Positions 39,285 to 42,493 of a DNA stretch of 42,493 nt are shown here, one piece after another. Source of the DNA: Clostridia bacterium (GTDB taxonomy: Bacteria; Bacillota; Clostridia; Oscillospirales; CAG-272). Both the position numbers and the translations under genes were made by a program. The stretch covers positions 1 to 42,493 of the forward strand of contig JAFULC010000002.1 of the NCBI GenBank assembly GCA_017483305.1, in the 5' to 3' direction. Under the pieces are notes generated by a model. That model was not told the origin of the DNA. It was given only the letters and a program-made list of their open reading frames with translations, and did not search any database. Numbering within the stretch: the stretch's first letter is position 1; every line of letters starts with the position of its first letter.

Positions 39285-40163
39285 TCACTCCAAGCTGTCA
39301 TCGCGCGGGTTTAATCCTGTCAGCTTCTTGAAGGTCTCAAGCTCGTAGCAAGGAAAGTAAAGCCCGAAGAGCTTGCCACCGTGATATATTTCAAGAATAT
39401 AATAGGGCTTAAAAAAGACGTCTCCCATGTTATTTACCGTCATTTTATACGGTTTAAAAATTCCTTTTCTCGGATCCTCTTCCTTATTCCACGAGGGCAC
39501 GGAAATACGTTTGTTTACCATTCTGATACCGCTTATCTCCGATCTGTCAAAGGAGTAAACGTTCTGGAGATCTGCAATATGGAGCTCATCAGATGTAGCA
39601 TATATTTTTACGTTGACGTTAATGTATGCGCTCGTCTGCAATCCTATGTGCTGCGGCTGTATCTCGCCTTTTTTCAATTTATATCTGAATCCCAGAACGT
39701 CAACGTCAACAGCATTCGAAGGAACGTCTAATTCGCAACGTATCGATTTAACGTCCTCATCGATTTCCTCTGACTGTTGCTCCGCATTCTCTTGTGTAAA
39801 TACCTTCTTCTCCTTGATTTTCGAAACAATGTGCAAAACCAACCAGATAATTCCGCAAACTGCGCCGACTAAAACCAAGATCGGAGCGTTTTTCAAAGCC
39901 GTGTCAAGACCTGCTTTTACCGTGCTTGCCAGTATAATAAGGAAAGATATGCCACAAACAAATTTCAGGATTTGAAGCCATATGGGCAGCTTGCTTTTTT
40001 CTACCGTTTGCTCAAGGCGTTCCTGCTTGTTTTCATATTCCTCCATGGTCTCGATTGATGCGGTTCGCGAAATGAACTCCGAGCCGTTTACCCTGTCGCT
40101 GTTTTTGTCAGACGTAACATCAATACAAAAAAGCGGGATCAAATTATTTGGTGACGATTTCAT
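39285..40163 (-). CDS. Two-helix membrane protein of unknown function
   Basis: This 292-residue protein has a hydrophilic N-terminal 55 residues, two membrane helices (about 62-82 and 93-113), a short coiled linker, and a C-terminal beta-rich domain (CELDVPSNAVDVDVLGFRYKLKKGE, then YATSDELHIADLQNVYSFDRSEI), which suggests a PH-like sensor fold. Both ends should be cytoplasmic. No family is recognised. AGGGGG precedes the ATG and a promoter is at 40191-40219. Confidence 0.75.
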   Translation of the reverse strand: MKSSPNNLIPLFCIDVTSDKNSDRVNGSEFISRTASIETMEEYENKQERLEQTVEKSKLPIWLQILKFVCGISFLIILASTVKAGLDTALKNAPILVLVGAVCGIIWLVLHIVSKIKEKKVFTQENAEQQSEEIDEDVKSIRCELDVPSNAVDVDVLGFRYKLKKGEIQPQHIGLQTSAYINVNVKIYATSDELHIADLQNVYSFDRSEISGIRMVNKRISVPSWNKEEDPRKGIFKPYKMTVNNMGDVFFKPYYILEIYHGGKLFGLYFPCYELETFKKLTGLNPRDDSLE

Positions 40164-40190
40164 AAGATACCCCCTTCACTTCATAATGTC

Positions 40191-40219
40191 ATTATAGCAC
40201 AAAAAATCTGATTCTGCAA
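40191..40219 (-). promoter_or_regulatory. Promoter of the two-helix membrane protein gene
   Basis: TTGCAG (40214-40219), a 17-bp spacer and TATAAT (40191-40196), with a decayed hairpin upstream that matches the elements at 39197 and 41492. Confidence 0.75.
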
Positions 40220-40266
40220 GTTCTTTATATAGAAACGAGTTATCTATACAAATTTATTTCATTTAA

Positions 40267-40749
40267 TCAAACCAAAGCCATTATGATCAGCAGAGCCAAT
40301 AGAAATGCAGCCAGAATCGTGATCGCAATTGCCCCTACTCCAATAAGCACCTTTATCAACGTCTTGTTAGTTTTTTTCATAAACAGTAAGGACATTATCG
40401 ATGCCAAACCTCCTATTGCTCCACCGAGTGCACCGCCAACCACGGGAAAAATAGCACAAAGAGCAGGAGAGTTACCCCACGTCAGTAAGAAAACGAGCGG
40501 GATAACGGCAAGAGCGATCTCGTACCATTTCGTCTTTGGCGACAGCTCAATTTCTTCCTCTCCGATGCATATACTCAAGCCCATATAAATATTGCCCTTT
40601 ATTGTAGCCTTTTCGCCGTTGACGATAAATTCCTTCTTTGAAACAGGTTGCGCGGGCACTCCGTTTACCGTCAATGTCTTTTTCCCCGTCCAAATGCTCT
40701 CGTCATAAACAAGCTGTCCATGGGTAGAATGATTAATTACCTCTTTCAT
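40267..40749 (-). CDS. Four-helix membrane protein
   Basis: This 160-residue protein has an N-terminal beta domain (HGQLVYDESIWTGKKTLTVNGVPA..VSKKEFIVNGE, residues 6-55) and hydrophobic helices at about 73-90, 93-117 and 125-158, rich in Gly and Ala. GGAGG lies 8 nt before the ATG at 40749. Readings further upstream run into the promoter at 40814-40842. It is an unknown protein, possibly a membrane sensor. It forms no obvious operon. Confidence 0.75.
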   Translation of the reverse strand: MKEVINHSTHGQLVYDESIWTGKKTLTVNGVPAQPVSKKEFIVNGEKATIKGNIYMGLSICIGEEEIELSPKTKWYEIALAVIPLVFLLTWGNSPALCAIFPVVGGALGGAIGGLASIMSLLFMKKTNKTLIKVLIGVGAIAITILAAFLLALLIIMALV

Positions 40750-40813
40750 CTGCTTTTCCTCCAAAAGATAAAAATAGCCCTTACTATAAATATTCAGTTG
40801 ATTGGGCAAGTAC

Positions 40814-40842
40814 ATTATACCGCAATTTTTAAATATTGTCAA
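40814..40842 (-). promoter_or_regulatory. Sigma-A promoter of four-helix gene
   Basis: TTGACA (40837-40842), a 17-bp spacer and TATAAT (40814-40819) on minus. Confidence 0.85.
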
Positions 40843-40962
40843 CACAAAAAGCAAGGCGATTTGGAATTAAACTCAAACCTCCTTGTATATTTAAAAAATT
40901 CACGCTTATCTCGCGCGGCAAGCCGGCACGAGACAAATCGCGACTTGTCCGCCAACGAAAAA

Positions 40963-40992
40963 AGGACACCGAATGGTGTCCTTTTCGTTGGA
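40963..40992. terminator. Bidirectional terminator
   Basis: CCAACGAAAA...GGACACC pairs with GGTGTCC...TTTTCGTTGG around a 4-nt loop, with A and T runs inside the stem. It lies between the gene at 41019 and an AT-rich gap with small GC hairpins (40900-40962). Confidence 0.82.
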
Positions 40993-41018
40993 TAATAGCA
41001 CTAATTTTGATACAATCC

Positions 41019-41444
41019 TCAATCAAAAACATTTTCTTTTATTTCCGCCAAAATAGACTTTTCCACATTGATCGTTTTTTTGAAAATCCCTTTGACCGCA
41101 AACGGCGTATAAAAAGAAACCTCTATTCCGTTTTTTGTAAAAATATATGTTTTCAAGGCATCGGTCTCACCGCCTGCCGCCAATCCGATTCGTGTACTGT
41201 AAGAAAACAACGCATATGTAAAGGCTTCGCATTTCAACTTTCCAACGACAGCGGCATAAGCCCTGTCAACATCCACGGAGCCATCTCTTGATTGCATACT
41301 GACAAGCTGATTTGATTCGGGAATCATAAGCATAGGAATCAAACAACGGTCTTGCTTCAAAATACCGGCAGTAGCGGCAATATGATTGTTCAGCAAATTG
41401 ATAATGCTTTCTTGTACGGTGGTATCAAGTTCTGAAAATTTCAT
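41019..41444 (-). CDS. Small unknown protein
   Basis: This 141-residue soluble protein has an N-terminal helical segment (FSELDTTVQESIINLLNNHIAATAG) and an alternating beta-alpha body (RCLIPMLMIPESNQLVSMQS, then AFTYALFSYSTRIGLAAGGETDALKTYIFTKNG). I do not recognise the family. The ATG at 41444 has GGGAG upstream; a start at 41462 would begin almost at the transcript start. The promoter at 41474-41502 is embedded in the hairpin of the next upstream gene. Confidence 0.72.
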   Translation of the reverse strand: MKFSELDTTVQESIINLLNNHIAATAGILKQDRCLIPMLMIPESNQLVSMQSRDGSVDVDRAYAAVVGKLKCEAFTYALFSYSTRIGLAAGGETDALKTYIFTKNGIEVSFYTPFAVKGIFKKTINVEKSILAEIKENVFD

Positions 41445-41473
41445 AGCGGAGACTCCCTTCATTTGATAAGTAT

Positions 41474-41502
41474 ATTATACCATATAATTACAAAAACCGC
41501 AA
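41474..41502 (-). promoter_or_regulatory. Promoter of the 141-residue gene, -35 inside a terminator arm
   Basis: TTGCGG (41497-41502), a 17-bp spacer and TATAAT (41474-41479) on minus. The -35 is the distal arm of the hairpin at 41492-41529. Confidence 0.75.
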
Positions 41503-41529
41503 TCCTTTTGTATCAGAATTGCGGTTTTT
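41492..41529. terminator. Bidirectional terminator overlapping a promoter
   Basis: AAAAACCGCAAT (41492-41503) pairs with ATTGCGGTTTTT (41518-41529). Sequence closely follows the element at 39197-39232. The gap 41530-41610 also holds a 21-bp imperfect direct repeat (41540-41560 and 41571-41591, AAACGCA.AAA.GGTGC.TAA). Confidence 0.85.
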
Positions 41530-41610
41530 ATTTGTGAAGAAACGCACAAACGGTGCATAAGTGTAGGTAAAAACGCAAAAAAGGTGCGTAATACAGATCA
41601 CAAGGACAAT

Positions 41611-42066
41611 TCAAAGTAAAGCTTTATTATCGTTAACATACTTTATGATGTTTTTTAAGCCATCATCAAATGATAAAAATATTTTATCTTGATTTTTTAT
41701 TTCGGCAACATAGTAGAACGTTGAATCCATATAGATCCACGTTGAGCATTTTACAGTAATTCTATCACCCTCGCATATCTCTTCTTTTGCAAGGACTTCA
41801 CTGAGAATATTGCAGTTATCGCCCACTAATTCCAATCTGATTTCTTCACTATTTGCTTCGGAAGAATCAAAAGCTGATTTGTCCTCAACGAAAATATACA
41901 GATAAATTCGGTCTCCGGATTCTTTATATGAACAAAACGTTGCCTCGATATCCTGATAATTATCTTCATTACTAAGATGTTCTCGCATAATTCCATTATA
42001 ACCGTTACAAGCTGTCATACTTAACAACAGGACAGTTGCCAACAAAATAAATAACATTTTTTTCAT
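41611..42066 (-). CDS. Small lipoprotein
   Basis: This 151-residue protein has a signal peptide ending in the lipobox SMTAC, so it is probably lipid-anchored outside the cell. The mature part (about 130 residues) has a beta pattern (DIEATFCSYKESGDRIYLYIFVED, then GDRITVKCSTWIYMDSTFYYVAEI) resembling an OB-like or NusG-like barrel; the family is unknown. AGGAGG precedes the ATG. Confidence 0.78.
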   Translation of the reverse strand: MKKMLFILLATVLLLSMTACNGYNGIMREHLSNEDNYQDIEATFCSYKESGDRIYLYIFVEDKSAFDSSEANSEEIRLELVGDNCNILSEVLAKEEICEGDRITVKCSTWIYMDSTFYYVAEIKNQDKIFLSFDDGLKNIIKYVNDNKALL

Positions 42067-42090
42067 AATCGCAGCTCCTCCTTTTTTGTT

Positions 42091-42119
42091 ATTGTATCAC
42101 AAAATCGTTAGTATGTCAA
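42091..42119 (-). promoter_or_regulatory. Sigma-A promoter of small lipoprotein gene
   Basis: TTGACA (42114-42119), a 17-bp spacer and TACAAT (42091-42096) on minus. Confidence 0.85.
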
Positions 42120-42120
42120 A

Positions 42121-42293
42121 TGATGCATCGCCTGCGGCGATATGATGTTTTTCGTTTCGCTCAAAATGATGTTGCTCCACTCAGTTCCACAATGATGCGA
42201 TGTTTGCCCCAATGTGCCGTCAGGCACACATCATTAGGCGTAGCCGTCATCATTGGCGAAGCCAACATCATTTGCCGAAGGCAAACATCATTC
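42121..42293. repeat. Array of short hairpins spaced by ATGATG
   Basis: About eight short units are separated by the hexamer ATGATG or its complement CATCAT. Several units are perfect small stem-loops with different stems: CGCC/GGCG, TGTGCC/GGCACA, GGC/GCC, TTGGC/GCCAA, TTTGCC/GGCAAA. The stems covary, so pairing and not sequence is conserved. Such hairpin arrays occur in Clostridia genomes between genes. No protein is plausible here. Confidence 0.8.
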
Positions 42294-42332
42294 AAAAAAA
42301 GAACATTTGTCTTGGTAGACAAATGTTCTTTT
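42294..42332 (-). terminator. tRNA-Ser terminator
   Basis: AAAAGAACATTTGTC (42297-42311) pairs with GACAAATGTTCTTTT (42318-42332), with seven T following on minus. Confidence 0.9.
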
Positions 42333-42335
42333 CGT

Positions 42336-42428
42336 TGGCGGAGAAGGAGAGATTTGAACTCTCGCGCCGGTTAAATCCGACCTACACCCTTAGCAGGGGC
42401 GCCTCTTCGGCCTCTTGAGTACTTCTCC
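42336..42428 (-). tRNA. trnS-GCU: tRNA-Ser (GCU)
   Basis: A 93-nt cloverleaf on minus: acceptor GGAGAAG/CTTCTCC-type pairing, D-arm, anticodon stem with loop CTGCTAA (anticodon GCU, plus positions 42392-42394), a long class II variable arm typical of Ser, T-arm GAGAGTTCAAATCTCTC, and an encoded CCA end (42336-42338). It reads codons AGC and AGU. Confidence 0.96.
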
Positions 42429-42493
42429 AAAGTATTCAAACGGGCAAGCTGCCCGCGCAAGTCATCCGTTTAAATTGGCTTACCAATCTATTA

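Noticed and set aside
40900..40970. tRNA remnant ending in GCCA before the terminator at 40963
   Set aside because: The T-arm and acceptor do not pair as a cloverleaf. The GCCAACGAAAA similarity to the tRNA-Ser 3' flank is short.
42120..42374. 84-residue open frame over the hairpin array
   Set aside because: It runs through hairpin repeats, a terminator and the tRNA gene, with no ribosome site.

Overview
The window looks like a chromosomal segment of an endospore-forming Firmicute of the class Clostridia, probably an uncultured gut or rumen Oscillospirales or Christensenellales relative. Supporting signs are spoVAC and spoIVB, AbrB/SpoVT and RNase J, sigma-A promoters almost all built as TTGACA-N17-TATAAT, strong AGGAGG ribosome sites, a dockerin on a secreted transglutaminase, and exported proteins with Glu/Thr (ETT) linkers. 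I see no phage, IS transposase or CRISPR array. Species assignment is inference.

Layout. 1-312: two tandem promoters fire leftwards out of the window. 313-1008: a YetF/DUF421 membrane protein. 1076-4205 (minus): nth, a radical SAM/SPASM enzyme, and a two-helix membrane protein whose cytoplasmic tail carries six consecutive Cys-Ala pairs. This looks like a maturase-substrate pair. 4262-8664: a dockerin transglutaminase, an ABC exporter and a transglutaminase lipoprotein. 8727-9400: a non-coding stretch with a probable 6S RNA, several hairpins and four copies of a 20-bp repeat. 9401-12912 (minus): DUF1292, hemW, lepA. 13153-13990: a 31-residue Cys-rich membrane peptide and a zinc-ribbon protein. 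14111-18656 (minus): a PrsA/SurA-like anchored protein, RNase J behind a structured 220-nt leader, and a small membrane protein. 18987-23033 (plus): abrB, a galactokinase-family kinase, a membrane protein, walJ, rlmH and a DUF4358-like lipoprotein.

23026-26755 is a decayed tandem duplication. The unit (5' end of spoVAC, promoter, gene, 3' end of a GH28-like gene) appears twice. The second copy keeps the flanks but carries an unrelated 211-residue gene. 26797-28755: an XRE regulator with a divergent operator-promoter, a small unknown gene, and spoIVB. 28997-30290: a possible nuclease-fold protein and a membrane protein.

30432-35261: a hexuronate catabolic cluster, an AraC regulator divergent from uxaB-uxaA-uxaC. 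With the GH28-like beta-helix protein upstream this suggests use of pectin-derived galacturonate. The later steps (kdgK, kdgA) and a transporter are not in the window.

35305-42428 (minus): accessory lipoproteins, one with a frameshifted start. Upstream of the other is a 29-codon leader ORF with its own palindromic promoter and terminator. Then come mgsA, mscL, a GNAT pseudogene remnant, a small alarmone-hydrolase-like HD protein, and several short membrane or unknown proteins. Three of these genes share hairpin elements whose distal arm contains the -35 box of the next gene. The window ends in an ATGATG-spaced hairpin array and tRNA-Ser(GCU).
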